A stretch of DNA of 64,000 nt from JBDXHU01 sp039989475 (GTDB taxonomy: Bacteria > Pseudomonadota > Gammaproteobacteria > Pseudomonadales > Halieaceae): positions 372,001 to 436,000 of the forward strand of contig JBDXHU010000010.1 of NCBI GenBank assembly GCA_039989475.1, given 5' to 3'. The position numbers were made by a program, and so were the translations under genes. Below, in pieces: positions 46,484-55,381 of the stretch (positions are counted from its first letter, which is position 1; each line of letters opens with the position of its first letter). The notes beneath the pieces are model-generated. The model searched no databases. It was not told the DNA's origin and saw only the letters and a program-made list of their open reading frames with translations.

Positions 46484-46669
46484 ATGGCTGACGTACTACC
46501 ATTTAAAAAGCCCTCTTTGCGAGAGAAGCACAAGGGCAATACCTTGTGTCGCAACGGCCATCACAAGTGGGTTGTCGACAAGTCCAGGCAATTTGATGTG
46601 AAGCAAGGCAGCCTGGTGACCAGTTACCAGTGCAGTCGTTGTGGCAAGCGTCGCAACGAGGCTGGCTAG
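46484..46669 (+). CDS. Small putative zinc-binding protein
   Basis: 61 residues, basic. A Cys-x3-His-His in CRNGHHKW and a C-x2-C in YQCSRCGKRR look like a small zinc ribbon. GAGG lies nine bases before the ATG. It follows the lipoprotein gene closely and probably shares its transcript. The zinc role is inferred from the cysteines and histidines only. Confidence 0.6.
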   Translation: MADVLPFKKPSLREKHKGNTLCRNGHHKWVVDKSRQFDVKQGSLVTSYQCSRCGKRRNEAG

Positions 46670-46758
46670 ACGCAGTGCAGCTCCCCGGAAATACTGTAAT
46701 CTCGCGCTGCAACAGCTTAAGCTGGGCGCACAATGTGGAGCCCTGGGAACCATAGCTT

Positions 46759-47196
46759 ATGACGATGTTTCAGAATAGCTGTTTACTAGCCGGTCGATTC
46801 CTGCTCGGCCTGTATTTCATTTTGCCCGGTATCAGCAAGGTCACCAACTTCGCCGGTACCAGTGAATACATGGCACAGCACGCTGTGCCCATGATTCCAG
46901 TATTGCTGGTGTTGACCATTATTCTTCAGCTGGGTGCAGGCGCAGCCATTATTGTCGGTTTCCAGGGCAGGCTCGCAGCCTTCCTGCTGGCCGGTCTGAC
47001 ACTGGTAATCAGTATTGCCATGCACCACTTCTGGGATCTGGAAGACGGGGTTGCCAGGGCGCATGAGACGCAAAATTTCTTCAAGAACATGGGCATCATG
47101 GCGGGCCTGCTGGTCGTGGCAGGACTTGGGACGGGTGCTTTCAGCCTGGATAGCCGCAGCGCAGGCACCCCATCACCTGGCTCTGATTCGGGCTAG
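46759..47196 (+). CDS. DoxX family membrane protein
   Basis: 145 residues with four membrane helices. GRFLLGLYFILPGISKV near the start and the HHFWDLEDG segment fit the DoxX/DoxD-like family, whose members include quinone-linked and thiol-stress proteins. The catalytic role is unknown here. A second ATG at 46765 is a possible start. It converges with the adenylate cyclase gene, 72 bases away, with no clear terminator between them. Confidence 0.75.
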   Translation: MTMFQNSCLLAGRFLLGLYFILPGISKVTNFAGTSEYMAQHAVPMIPVLLVLTIILQLGAGAAIIVGFQGRLAAFLLAGLTLVISIAMHHFWDLEDGVARAHETQNFFKNMGIMAGLLVVAGLGTGAFSLDSRSAGTPSPGSDSG

Positions 47197-47268
47197 AGCC
47201 TCGTCAGGATGAGCCAGGTGAACTGTCCTGCTCAAAAACTCCCATAATGGCGGTCTGCCCTCGGGGCT

Positions 47269-49185
47269 CTACTTCGTGTTCAGGACAAAAACACCGTCCC
47301 ACCCGGGGCCTGGTGGATTCAGCGTGAAATGATTGATCCTGTCCTGGTAGAGCTGGTAGACGGGTCTCGGTGCTGTTTCCTGCAGTGAGCTCAACAGGCG
47401 CATAGCCAGCGGCCAGTCCTGGTCGCGATAAGCCTGCAGAGCTTCCTGGTGCCGCTGCAAGGTCGCTTCGTCGGCGGCATTTTCGGCCAGGGGCTGGAAC
47501 AGCGATACGGGTTCCGACTTGCCCTTGACCGTGACCCGGTCCAGCTCCATGCATTTGAGCCCCGGGCAGGCGGCGCGAGTAAATTCGCTGATGATGACAG
47601 GCGTACCATAGAGCTTGCAGAGTCCTTCCAGGCGCGAGGCCAGGTTGACCGCATCGCCCAGCACCGTGTAGTTCAGGCGTGACATGGATCCCATATTGCC
47701 GGCCACCACCGTGCCGGTATTGATGCCGATGCCGATCTCGATTTCCGGTATGTTCCAGTCCCGGAATTTCCGGTTGATAGCACTCATCGCCGATTGCATT
47801 TCCAGGGCGCTGCGCACTGCGTTGATGGGCGACTCCGGGTCGGGCAGTGGCGCGCCGAATATCGCCATGACCGCATCACCGATGTACTTGTCGACCACGC
47901 CTCTATGACTCTCAATAATATTATTCATTTCGGTGAGGTAGTGATTCAGCATCTGGATCACTTGCTGTGGCGACATTGCCTCGCTGATATTGGTAAAGCC
48001 GCGTATGTCGGAAAATAGAATACTTGCCTCGACTTCCTCGCCGCCCAGTTCGATATCTTTCTTCAGCAACTCATCCGCTATCTGCGGCGACACCACCTTG
48101 CCCAGAAGGTTGCGCACCTGGTCCCGTTCCTGCAAACCTCGAGCCATATCATTGAAAGTGTTTGCCAGCCTTCCCATCTCATCCCGCTGCGGGATGTCCA
48201 CGCTTGCGTCGTACTCTCCCCGCGCGATGCGTCGGGCACCCTCGGTGAGAACCGCCACCGGACGGGTGACGGTGCCAGACAGCACGGAGCCACCGATCAC
48301 GGAGAGCACAACGCTGCCGCCGAATATCAGGAACAGGATGTTGCGCAGCCTGAAGTAGGAGGCCAGCTCCGCGTTCAGCGAGCGTTGCAATATAGCGACG
48401 TTATTCCTGTCACCCTCCTGCAGCGGCAGCACCCGTGTGACATAAGGTTCACCGCCCAGTCGGCGGGTTTCCTGCTCCCCTATGCGGGGTGGCCGGGTTA
48501 TCAATTGCACCGCCTGTTCCTCGCACAGTGCGGGTCCCAGGGTGCAGGCAGCGGTGGTCGTCACCGATTCCTCAAGCCCGAATAACAGGCTCACATCGGT
48601 AAAGTTTGTGTCCTCCTTGAGCTCGGAGACTAACTCCTCATCCACGCGAAAGCCCACAACCACCATGGCCACCGGGTCGGGAGCGTAAAGGGGAACAACG
48701 ACCAGTTGATAGGGGATGCCATCCACCCGCAGCATGGCTGTGGCCTCGCCGTCGTCACTGTCAAAAGCGCGGTAGACAAAGTCCTCCAGGCTGGCTGACA
48801 TCTCCACATTGCCGGGGTGCAGGGTATCTGCCAGAACTTCTTCGTCCATGGAAATGAGCATCATCATGTCCGCGCCGATACGGCGCTGGTGATTGAAGGT
48901 GACGAGCTCCAGGTCCTCGCGCTCGCCAAAGCCGTAGATTTGTCGGTAGGCATGATCGCTGGAGAGGAAGCGTGCCCGCTCCAGTAAATTCTGGATACGA
49001 GCCTCCAGCACGCGGCTAAAGGCCTGCGCGGTAATATCAAGGTCGCTGTTGATGCGCTCCATCGCATTGTCGATGCTGGCCCTGTTGACGGCATAGAAAA
49101 CAAGCCCCAGGGCGGCCAGCAGCAGGCCGACCACAAAGCTGGCGACCTTGGCCCGGAATGATCCGGACAGCAGCCGGGGTATCAG
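47269..49185 (-). CDS. Membrane adenylate cyclase (class III, HAMP)
   Basis: About 638 residues: a membrane helix, a periplasmic sensor of roughly 250 residues, a second helix, a HAMP domain and a class III cyclase domain. Metal ligands are in FSDIRGFT and GDAVMAIFG. The Lys of VDKYIGD and Asp of VLGDAVNLASRLEG fit ATP rather than GTP. A GTG at 49134 would start inside the first membrane helix. The frame stays open to a TGA at 49197, and a CTG at 49185 follows a strong GAGGAAGG at about five bases, giving a normal basic N-terminus; I chose this start. It overlaps the cupredoxin stop by four bases. Product cAMP could feed the CRP-like sites in the window. Confidence 0.8.
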   Translation of the reverse strand: MIPRLLSGSFRAKVASFVVGLLLAALGLVFYAVNRASIDNAMERINSDLDITAQAFSRVLEARIQNLLERARFLSSDHAYRQIYGFGEREDLELVTFNHQRRIGADMMMLISMDEEVLADTLHPGNVEMSASLEDFVYRAFDSDDGEATAMLRVDGIPYQLVVVPLYAPDPVAMVVVGFRVDEELVSELKEDTNFTDVSLLFGLEESVTTTAACTLGPALCEEQAVQLITRPPRIGEQETRRLGGEPYVTRVLPLQEGDRNNVAILQRSLNAELASYFRLRNILFLIFGGSVVLSVIGGSVLSGTVTRPVAVLTEGARRIARGEYDASVDIPQRDEMGRLANTFNDMARGLQERDQVRNLLGKVVSPQIADELLKKDIELGGEEVEASILFSDIRGFTNISEAMSPQQVIQMLNHYLTEMNNIIESHRGVVDKYIGDAVMAIFGAPLPDPESPINAVRSALEMQSAMSAINRKFRDWNIPEIEIGIGINTGTVVAGNMGSMSRLNYTVLGDAVNLASRLEGLCKLYGTPVIISEFTRAACPGLKCMELDRVTVKGKSEPVSLFQPLAENAADEATLQRHQEALQAYRDQDWPLAMRLLSSLQETAPRPVYQLYQDRINHFTLNPPGPGWDGVFVLNTK

Positions 49186-49820
49186 TAGCCTTCCTCAAAT
49201 TCGGAGGAGCCGCGCCAGGCCTTCCAGACGCGTTTCTGCTTGATGCTGAAGTTCAATGCGACCGGCCCCTCTTCAATAGCCACGGTCTGCCGTAGCTTTT
49301 CCGGCTTGCCGCGCAGGCTCACGTGCCAGACCTCTACCTCATACTCCCCGGCCGGTAAGGCGGTCAATGTGGCGCTGCCAGCGGCGTCCGTTACGTCGAA
49401 GTAGGGGGTGTCAGCCACGAATACATAGGCGCTCATCCAGTCGTGCACATTGCAGCCCAGGGCCACAACTCCGGGGTTGGCAAAGGTGACAGGCGCCGCC
49501 GCCTGGTCGGCATAGAGCGGGATCTCAAAGGCATTGCCCCTGGAGAAGGAGTAGACATGGTGTCGAATATTGTCGTTATTGGGGAAGCTGACCTCGGCGC
49601 CCTGGTATACCACGGTAAGCGCCGGCACGAACTCCTTGTCCACCTGGTCTATCGTCGCCCGTTGCATGCCAACTGCGGCGGTAGTGCCCTGTGTGGAGCG
49701 TGCATAGACCACCGCCTCTGCCACCGCCTCACCCTTGTCATTGACCACCGTGGCGCGCAGCTCTCCCGACCATCCCGGCAGCGCCAGCAGTATGCAGAAA
49801 ACCAGTGTCAGTGTGCGCAC
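49182..49820 (-). CDS. Cupredoxin-like exported protein (methylamine utilisation-like)
   Basis: 212 residues with a signal peptide (about 1-19). The middle has a type 1 copper pattern: His87/His88 in NIRHHVYSF, then Cys123, His126 and Met129 in GCNVHDWM. A C-terminal beta domain of the carboxypeptidase-regulatory type follows. Proteins of this kind are often labelled methylamine utilisation proteins without evidence for that role. It would bind copper in the periplasm and carry electrons or sense copper/redox state. It lies between an outer-membrane barrel gene and an adenylate cyclase, which suggests a sensing role. Confidence 0.75.
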   Translation of the reverse strand: MRTLTLVFCILLALPGWSGELRATVVNDKGEAVAEAVVYARSTQGTTAAVGMQRATIDQVDKEFVPALTVVYQGAEVSFPNNDNIRHHVYSFSRGNAFEIPLYADQAAAPVTFANPGVVALGCNVHDWMSAYVFVADTPYFDVTDAAGSATLTALPAGEYEVEVWHVSLRGKPEKLRQTVAIEEGPVALNFSIKQKRVWKAWRGSSEFEEGY

Positions 49821-49835
49821 GATTCGAATAGATCC

Positions 49836-50780
49836 TTAAAAGCGATAGCGGTAACTGAGACCGAGGCTGGTATTGGAGTAGTCCTCTCCGAAGTCCATTT
49901 CGATCTCCCGGTAAGCAAGTCTTAATTTCACATTGCTGGCGCGGCTCAGCGACCAGACCAGGTCTGAGTGCAGTCCGTAGCCGTCCCCGTCAGCGAGCCA
50001 GCGACAGGCGAAGACCTGGTCCGCAGCGATAGCCTTGACGCCAAACTGTTTCCAGATCGGCTCACGGCCGAGATTGGCGAGGCCGCCACCGTAGGCGTTG
50101 CCGCCGCCGGGACTCAGCAAGTCGGCGCAGTCACTGTCGAATTCACCATCGTAGTAGCTTGCGCTGGCTGACAGGCGCAGCCGGGGCAGGAGGCTGTAAC
50201 GCGCTGAGACTGTGAGGCCACCGTGGTCACTGTTATAGACCTTGCTGCCCAGCTCGGTGGTGGCTTCGGTCCATTCTTCGCCATCGCGAAAACGGTAGTA
50301 GGCGGCAATGCCCAGGTCCAGGCGCGGTCCCAGTCGTTTATCTATACCCAGCAGCGCGCTGTAGTGCCAGGCATCCCGATAGCTGTCCCGCACATCTTCA
50401 TAATTTGCACTGAGGCTGGCGGACAGACGCGGCGCCGTCATACCCAGTCCCGTTTTGTGCTGCAGCTGGAATACAGCGCCGATTCGGGTGTGGGTGAGGT
50501 CATCCCAGTCGTTGTAGTACTCCCGGGAAATGTCTGCGCTCAAGCGCAGCCGTGTATTGGCGTGCTCTGCGCTGTCCAGCAACATGGAGCGCCCGAGGCG
50601 AGCGGTAATGGCCAGGGATTCGTCATCTTGCTCAAAATCATCAACAGCCATGTTGACGTTGTCGTCGCTACCCAGCGCGACCTCCGCTTCCGCGGACCAG
50701 TCCAGCCACTCTCCGAATGCCAGGCCTGGTAAGCAGGCGAGGCTCGCGATAAGAAGCTGCTGTCGCACTGCTAAATCCAT
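49836..50780 (-). CDS. Outer-membrane beta-barrel protein
   Basis: 314 residues with a signal peptide (about 1-21). It has many alternating hydrophobic strands, aromatic girdles and a terminal Phe (SYRYRF), as in outer-membrane barrels. I do not recognise a specific family. The ATG at 50780 follows AGGGGTGG and starts the signal peptide; an in-frame codon at 50828 is rejected. It is the first gene of the barrel-cupredoxin-cyclase operon, 15 bases from the next gene. Confidence 0.7.
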   Translation of the reverse strand: MDLAVRQQLLIASLACLPGLAFGEWLDWSAEAEVALGSDDNVNMAVDDFEQDDESLAITARLGRSMLLDSAEHANTRLRLSADISREYYNDWDDLTHTRIGAVFQLQHKTGLGMTAPRLSASLSANYEDVRDSYRDAWHYSALLGIDKRLGPRLDLGIAAYYRFRDGEEWTEATTELGSKVYNSDHGGLTVSARYSLLPRLRLSASASYYDGEFDSDCADLLSPGGGNAYGGGLANLGREPIWKQFGVKAIAADQVFACRWLADGDGYGLHSDLVWSLSRASNVKLRLAYREIEMDFGEDYSNTSLGLSYRYRF

Positions 50781-50887
50781 TAAGCCACCCCTGTTCCGCT
50801 GCTTGAGAGTTTGCGCCTTCCACCCCAAAAACGCAAAACCCGAGCTATAATCAAGCTACGAGAACAGTTGCTGGGTGGCCTCCTAAC

Positions 50888-52018
50888 TTGTTGAAAATAT
50901 TTAAGTTATCTATTTATCTGCTCCTTTTCGCCATGCTTTCAGGCTGTCTGCACCTGCAGTTGTTTGGCTCGGTAGGAGGCGCTACCGTCACTATTGCCCC
51001 CATCCTCGATCGCGACAACATCGTCTACCAAAGTACCAGCACCGGCGTGGACTCATCGATCGTCATCTACGGTCAGGAGACCTGGGACGACTGGGGTCCC
51101 CTGTTGCAGATGTTTTTCGTGGGGCTGCTTAACACCAACCAGAATACGGATCTGGATGATGAGGAGCTTTACCTGGTAATCGCCACGGGTGGCCTGGATT
51201 ACGATGCCAGCGATAGCGACCGCTTGCTGGATGCGACAGGCACACCGGTATTCGGCAGTTTCCATGCCATCCTGACCGGGGCGCAAATCAAGGGGAATCT
51301 CGGAAAAGTCAGCGTGCTCACCGAGGCTCTCTACCAGGCCATGGATCCCGCCACCCTGGATAACCACAGCAAGCAGTGGTTTATTGACGAGCTCGACCTG
51401 TTCAGCGACCGCTTTGTAGGCGATATCAATGGGGACGGGCTTATCAATTATGAGGATGTGCTGTCCTGGAGCCGGATCTGGAATCCAGAGGACCATATTG
51501 GTGACCGCGCCCTGCTGGACCAGCTGAGCCAGGCGGTGATCAATGGGGAGTCCGACCAGACCCTGTTTGACCTGGCCCAGGCACTCATGGCTAGCGGTAT
51601 AGACACCGAGCATCCGCTGGCGGGCAGCTGGACACTCGAGGTGGCCGCGGGCGAATTGATCTGCACTGACGATAGCGTTACAACCCTGGCCGCGTTCAGC
51701 GAGAACGTGACCGTGTCCATTTCCGGCGCCACCATCAGCTTTCCAGCCAGCGACTGGAGCAGTATCCCCGACTGGGAGATTACCGGGGATTCCGGTATCA
51801 GCGGCAGCTTCAATAATGACCAGTTTGTGGCGAATCAAACATTGACTGGCGTGCCGCTGGTTAACCCCGACCTGGGCGAGCAGTCCATCGCCGTGACTTA
51901 CAGCGGCCAGTTCGATGGCAACAATTGGTCCGGTAGCTACGACTACAGTTTCTCCATCGAGGGTTTTGATTTTAACTGCGAGAGTACACAGGCCTTCAGC
52001 GGCAGCAAGCTCGACTAG
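50888..52018 (+). CDS. Unrecognised lipoprotein with an EF-hand-like loop
   Basis: 376 residues starting at TTG 50888 or 50891; no ATG gives the signal peptide. The lipobox is LSGC. The segment DINGDGLINYEDV (about residue 180) has the spacing of a dockerin/EF-hand calcium loop. The last 120 residues look beta-rich (GSWTLEV... and repeated SGSF/SGQF), perhaps a lipocalin-like fold. No family recognised. It is on the opposite strand to, and 107 bases from, the barrel gene. Confidence 0.6.
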   Translation: MLKIFKLSIYLLLFAMLSGCLHLQLFGSVGGATVTIAPILDRDNIVYQSTSTGVDSSIVIYGQETWDDWGPLLQMFFVGLLNTNQNTDLDDEELYLVIATGGLDYDASDSDRLLDATGTPVFGSFHAILTGAQIKGNLGKVSVLTEALYQAMDPATLDNHSKQWFIDELDLFSDRFVGDINGDGLINYEDVLSWSRIWNPEDHIGDRALLDQLSQAVINGESDQTLFDLAQALMASGIDTEHPLAGSWTLEVAAGELICTDDSVTTLAAFSENVTVSISGATISFPASDWSSIPDWEITGDSGISGSFNNDQFVANQTLTGVPLVNPDLGEQSIAVTYSGQFDGNNWSGSYDYSFSIEGFDFNCESTQAFSGSKLD

Positions 52019-52083
52019 GTCTTCGCCGCTGATGCTCTTCTGTGCGATCCCCTTTCTTCCCGGATATTTGTGGAGGTAAAGTC

Positions 52084-53277
52084 ATGGAAAATGAATTTCT
52101 ACTCAAAGCTGGCTTGATCGCTGTGCTGCTTGTGATATTGCCGATCATGTCTTATGTGTATTTCATATACCGGACGAAACAGCGCAGGTATGAGCTGGCT
52201 CGAATATTTGAAAAGCTCAACATTGCTGACAGTAAACGCCCGATATTCGAACCCGACACGCGCGCAACACATTTTTTTACCGCAGTCGGCTTGGCTACTG
52301 CAATCGCTGCCATCGGGTTTGTCATACTGCTTTTCGGCCATGAAATGCAGATCGCGGATGATCCAAATATGCTATGGAGTGGTCCGCGCTTTTACTCGGC
52401 AATGCAACCAGATCCAGTAGAGGGGAAGGAAGTTAAGGAAGTTAAAGAAGATAAGGCCCAAGAAAAAACCGACGCGCGCGTTGATGCGGATACTCGTTAC
52501 CGCCGCGGTGCCGCTGTAACCTTTGGCATGGCGTTTCTGGGTGCATACCTGTGGGGGCTGCAGAATATTGCGCGGCGTTACTCGATGAACGACATCATCC
52601 CCGCTACCTATTACAACCTGTCTATTCGAATGATAATGGCCGCTTTCCTGGCGCTTGTCGTTTACCACATTGCCGACATCTTGCCCCCAATATTCGCTTC
52701 CCTCAGCGGTGCAGAGGGAGGTGGCTCGGCTGAGTCCAGCCCTCACAAACTGATGCCCGCCATAGGATTCCTGATCGGTATGTTTCCGCAGCGAGGCTTG
52801 CATTGGCTCCGATCCAGGTTTTCGGTGTTTGCACGGGAGGAAAACCCCACCGTTCGTGACCTGCCTCTGGAAATGATCGAAGGCATTACCATGTATGACG
52901 TGGTGCGCCTGCAGGAGTTGGGAATGGATACCTGCTATGAACTCGCCAACGCGGATTACATTCCCTTGATGTGCAAAACGCCCTACGGCGCCCGCCAACT
53001 GCTTGACTGGATGCTTCAGGCCAAGCTCTGTGTGTATTTTGCGGACGGCGTCAAGGATTTGCGTGAGCACGGTATCCGCACGGTGGTTGAATTGACGACC
53101 TTGTCAGAGGATGAGCTGGAGGCCCTGGCAAAGGATTCGCAACTAAGGCTGTCTGTGCTGGAGTCTGTGAGCAAGCGACTGAAGGGCAGTACAGATATGG
53201 AAAGGCTGCTGGCAGCCGAACGAAATCTGAGCCGTTTCTGGGATCATGCCCCCGCCGCCCAGGATTCGAACGGCTAG
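52084..53277 (+). CDS. Unrecognised multi-pass membrane protein
   Basis: About 397 residues. Membrane helices lie near residues 6-28, 65-85, 148-165, 180-200 and 225-240, with a Lys/Glu-rich linker at about 115-135. The C-terminal 130 residues are soluble and helical, with two helix-hairpin-helix-like turns (RLQELGMDTCYELANAD and LREHGIRTVVELTTLSEDEL). GGAGG before the ATG at 52084 sets the start. I do not recognise the family. Its neighbour downstream is an exported VWA protein, possibly functionally linked. Confidence 0.65.
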   Translation: MENEFLLKAGLIAVLLVILPIMSYVYFIYRTKQRRYELARIFEKLNIADSKRPIFEPDTRATHFFTAVGLATAIAAIGFVILLFGHEMQIADDPNMLWSGPRFYSAMQPDPVEGKEVKEVKEDKAQEKTDARVDADTRYRRGAAVTFGMAFLGAYLWGLQNIARRYSMNDIIPATYYNLSIRMIMAAFLALVVYHIADILPPIFASLSGAEGGGSAESSPHKLMPAIGFLIGMFPQRGLHWLRSRFSVFAREENPTVRDLPLEMIEGITMYDVVRLQELGMDTCYELANADYIPLMCKTPYGARQLLDWMLQAKLCVYFADGVKDLREHGIRTVVELTTLSEDELEALAKDSQLRLSVLESVSKRLKGSTDMERLLAAERNLSRFWDHAPAAQDSNG

Positions 53278-53441
53278 AAACCGGTTCGGCGCAAGCTCTG
53301 GTAATAGTTGGCTATTCCGCCTGCTGGCTAGCAGGAAAAAGTGACCCGTGTAGCAAATTCGTGAATGCCTGCTTGCGCAGGCCCGCCAATTTTGTCTTCC
53401 TGCCAACAGTTAGGCTAAACCTGTGAGCATGGAGACCCCCA
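53278..53441 (+). other. Gap with two short hairpins before the VWA gene
   Basis: Two perfect short stems lie here: CCTGCT/AGCAGG at 53320-53335 and GCCTGC/GCAGGC at 53367-53382, each with a 4-base loop. No T-run follows either, so they are not clear terminators. They may be leader structures of the VWA gene. Confidence 0.35.
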
Positions 53442-55325
53442 ATGCGTATTGCTACATGGTTGGCGCTGGCTTGCATTCTGCAACCCTGTGCGTCATTTTC
53501 GGAAGAGCTCAGCGAACCCGAACTCAATGGAATATCCCGGCAGGCGACGGGCGAACTCAAAGTCGAGATCCTGTCTCCGGCACCCGGCCAGTTCCTGGAA
53601 GGCGACAACCGGTCCGTAATAGTCGACGGCGGCGCCTCCAGTTTCGGCGGCGTTCGCTATCTCGATCTGGTATTCGTACTCGATAACTCCAAGAGCCTGC
53701 GTCACACGGATCCTGAGAATTTCCTCTCCGCCGGCGCCGTCGGCCTGATTGAAAGCCTCTCTCCCAAGAGTGACATACAGGTAGGCGTTGTAAGTTTTGA
53801 TTTCAAGGCCGGCCTCCTGCAGCCGTTGACCGCCAACCGCGGCGATGCAGTAAAGGCGCTGCGGAAACTGGATCGCGACGGCGGCACCAATATCGCCGAT
53901 GGCATTCAAACCGCTTTGACAGAGTTAGACGCCAGTGCGAGGCCGGATTCCAGTCGCGTAATAATGTTGTTCACTGATGGTCTCTCCAATGCGCGTAAGG
54001 CGCGACTGGCAATGGAAGAGGCGAAAGCCCGCGGTGTCGCGGTGCACACGCTGCTGCTCGGCTCGGATGAAAAAGGCGTCAAGATGCTGCAGGAAATTGC
54101 TGGCGGTACCGGTGGCAGTTTCGTCCAGGTCACCGATCCGGCCATGCTGCCCGAGGTGTTTCTCAATCTGCGCACCACCGGCGTGGACTCTGTTGCCCTG
54201 CAGGTGAATGAAGGCGAGCCTGTGCCGGCTCAACTGGCAGGCGGTAGCTTCTCAGCCGAGGTGACGCTGCAACCCGGGGAGAACCGTATAACGGCTATCG
54301 CCCAGGGAATACATGGTGCCACGGCGACCACAGAAGTTCGCGTTACATCGGGGCCGCCCAACTGCGCATCCCTGGAGCTGATAGCCCTGCGCGATGGCCT
54401 GCCGACCGCGTCTATTAATGACCGTGCGGTCGAGATAGTTGTCGATGCGTCCCGCAGCATGTGGGGACGTATGCAGGGCGAACCCAAGATGGTCGTCGCC
54501 AAGCAGACCTTGCGCGCTGTGTCGGATGACTTTAGCGGTCCCTCGAACCTGGCCTTGAGGGCCTATGGCAACAGCAGTGAAAGCCAGCAGAAAGATTGTA
54601 GTGACTCAGAGTTGCTGGTGGCCTTTGGCAGGGATAACCGCGAGCAAATCAATCAGGCGATCGAGGAACTGCGACCGCTGGGGCAGACCCCACTGGCCTA
54701 TGCTTTGAGCCAGGCAGCTCGCGACTTTGATGGTATCGAAGGTGAAAAAGTTGTTGTGTTGGTAACCGATGGCATAGAGAGCTGTGGCGGAGACCCGGAG
54801 CTTGAAGCCAGCACCCTGAGGGACAGTGGCATAGCCATTCATGTGATTGGTTTTGGTCTGGATAATGCCGCCGATGAGGATACTGCCAGTCTCGACGCCA
54901 TTGCCCAGGCGGCGGGGGGCCGCTTCTTCCTGGCAGGTAGCTCGGAGGAACTGCAGCGTGCGCTCGCCGACTCGGTTGGCACCTCCTTCAGGATTTACGA
55001 TGGGCTGCGTGTGGTAGCCAGCAGCGTGCTGGGCTCCGCCGAGCCAATTCTGCTACCAAAAGGGCAATACCTGGTTGAGTTGGACAGTACGCCCCCGCGG
55101 GAAATGGCAGTCACACTGATTCCCGGTGAGAAGCTGACGCTCACGCTGGAGAAACAGCAGCAGCAAGTCAGTGATCGCCAGGAGCGCCAGGCAGTGGGTT
55201 ACACCCCATGCCCGACTTCAGGCCCTGCACAATACTCCATGGGAAATGACTTCGCTGGCGAGATGAACACCATTCCCACTCGCGGGAATGAGCGCCCCAG
55301 AAGCATTGCCACCCTGGAGCGTTAG
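53442..55325 (+). CDS. Exported protein with two von Willebrand A domains
   Basis: 627 residues with a signal peptide (about 1-20). Two VWA domains are visible. The first (about 70-240) has a MIDAS motif DNSKS and later FTDG. The second (about 325-510) has DASRS and VTDGIES. A beta domain lies between them and a short beta domain plus disordered tail follow. Both MIDAS sites keep the DxSxS pattern, so both could bind a metal ion and partner proteins in the periplasm. GGAG precedes the ATG. The function is unknown. Confidence 0.8.
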   Translation: MRIATWLALACILQPCASFSEELSEPELNGISRQATGELKVEILSPAPGQFLEGDNRSVIVDGGASSFGGVRYLDLVFVLDNSKSLRHTDPENFLSAGAVGLIESLSPKSDIQVGVVSFDFKAGLLQPLTANRGDAVKALRKLDRDGGTNIADGIQTALTELDASARPDSSRVIMLFTDGLSNARKARLAMEEAKARGVAVHTLLLGSDEKGVKMLQEIAGGTGGSFVQVTDPAMLPEVFLNLRTTGVDSVALQVNEGEPVPAQLAGGSFSAEVTLQPGENRITAIAQGIHGATATTEVRVTSGPPNCASLELIALRDGLPTASINDRAVEIVVDASRSMWGRMQGEPKMVVAKQTLRAVSDDFSGPSNLALRAYGNSSESQQKDCSDSELLVAFGRDNREQINQAIEELRPLGQTPLAYALSQAARDFDGIEGEKVVVLVTDGIESCGGDPELEASTLRDSGIAIHVIGFGLDNAADEDTASLDAIAQAAGGRFFLAGSSEELQRALADSVGTSFRIYDGLRVVASSVLGSAEPILLPKGQYLVELDSTPPREMAVTLIPGEKLTLTLEKQQQQVSDRQERQAVGYTPCPTSGPAQYSMGNDFAGEMNTIPTRGNERPRSIATLER

Positions 55326-55344
55326 AGTGATGCCATTCAGTAAG

Positions 55345-55374
55345 TGACCAGGCCACCGCAGGGTGGCCCGGTCA
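55345..55374. terminator. Strong hairpin between convergent VWA and katG genes
   Basis: TGACC-AG-GCCACC pairs with GGTGGC-CC-GGTCA around a short loop. It sits between the two stop codons (55325 and 55382). There is no long T-run on either strand, so it may act as a bidirectional or RNA-stabilising end rather than a classical intrinsic terminator. Confidence 0.6.
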
Positions 55375-55381
55375 TAGACAG

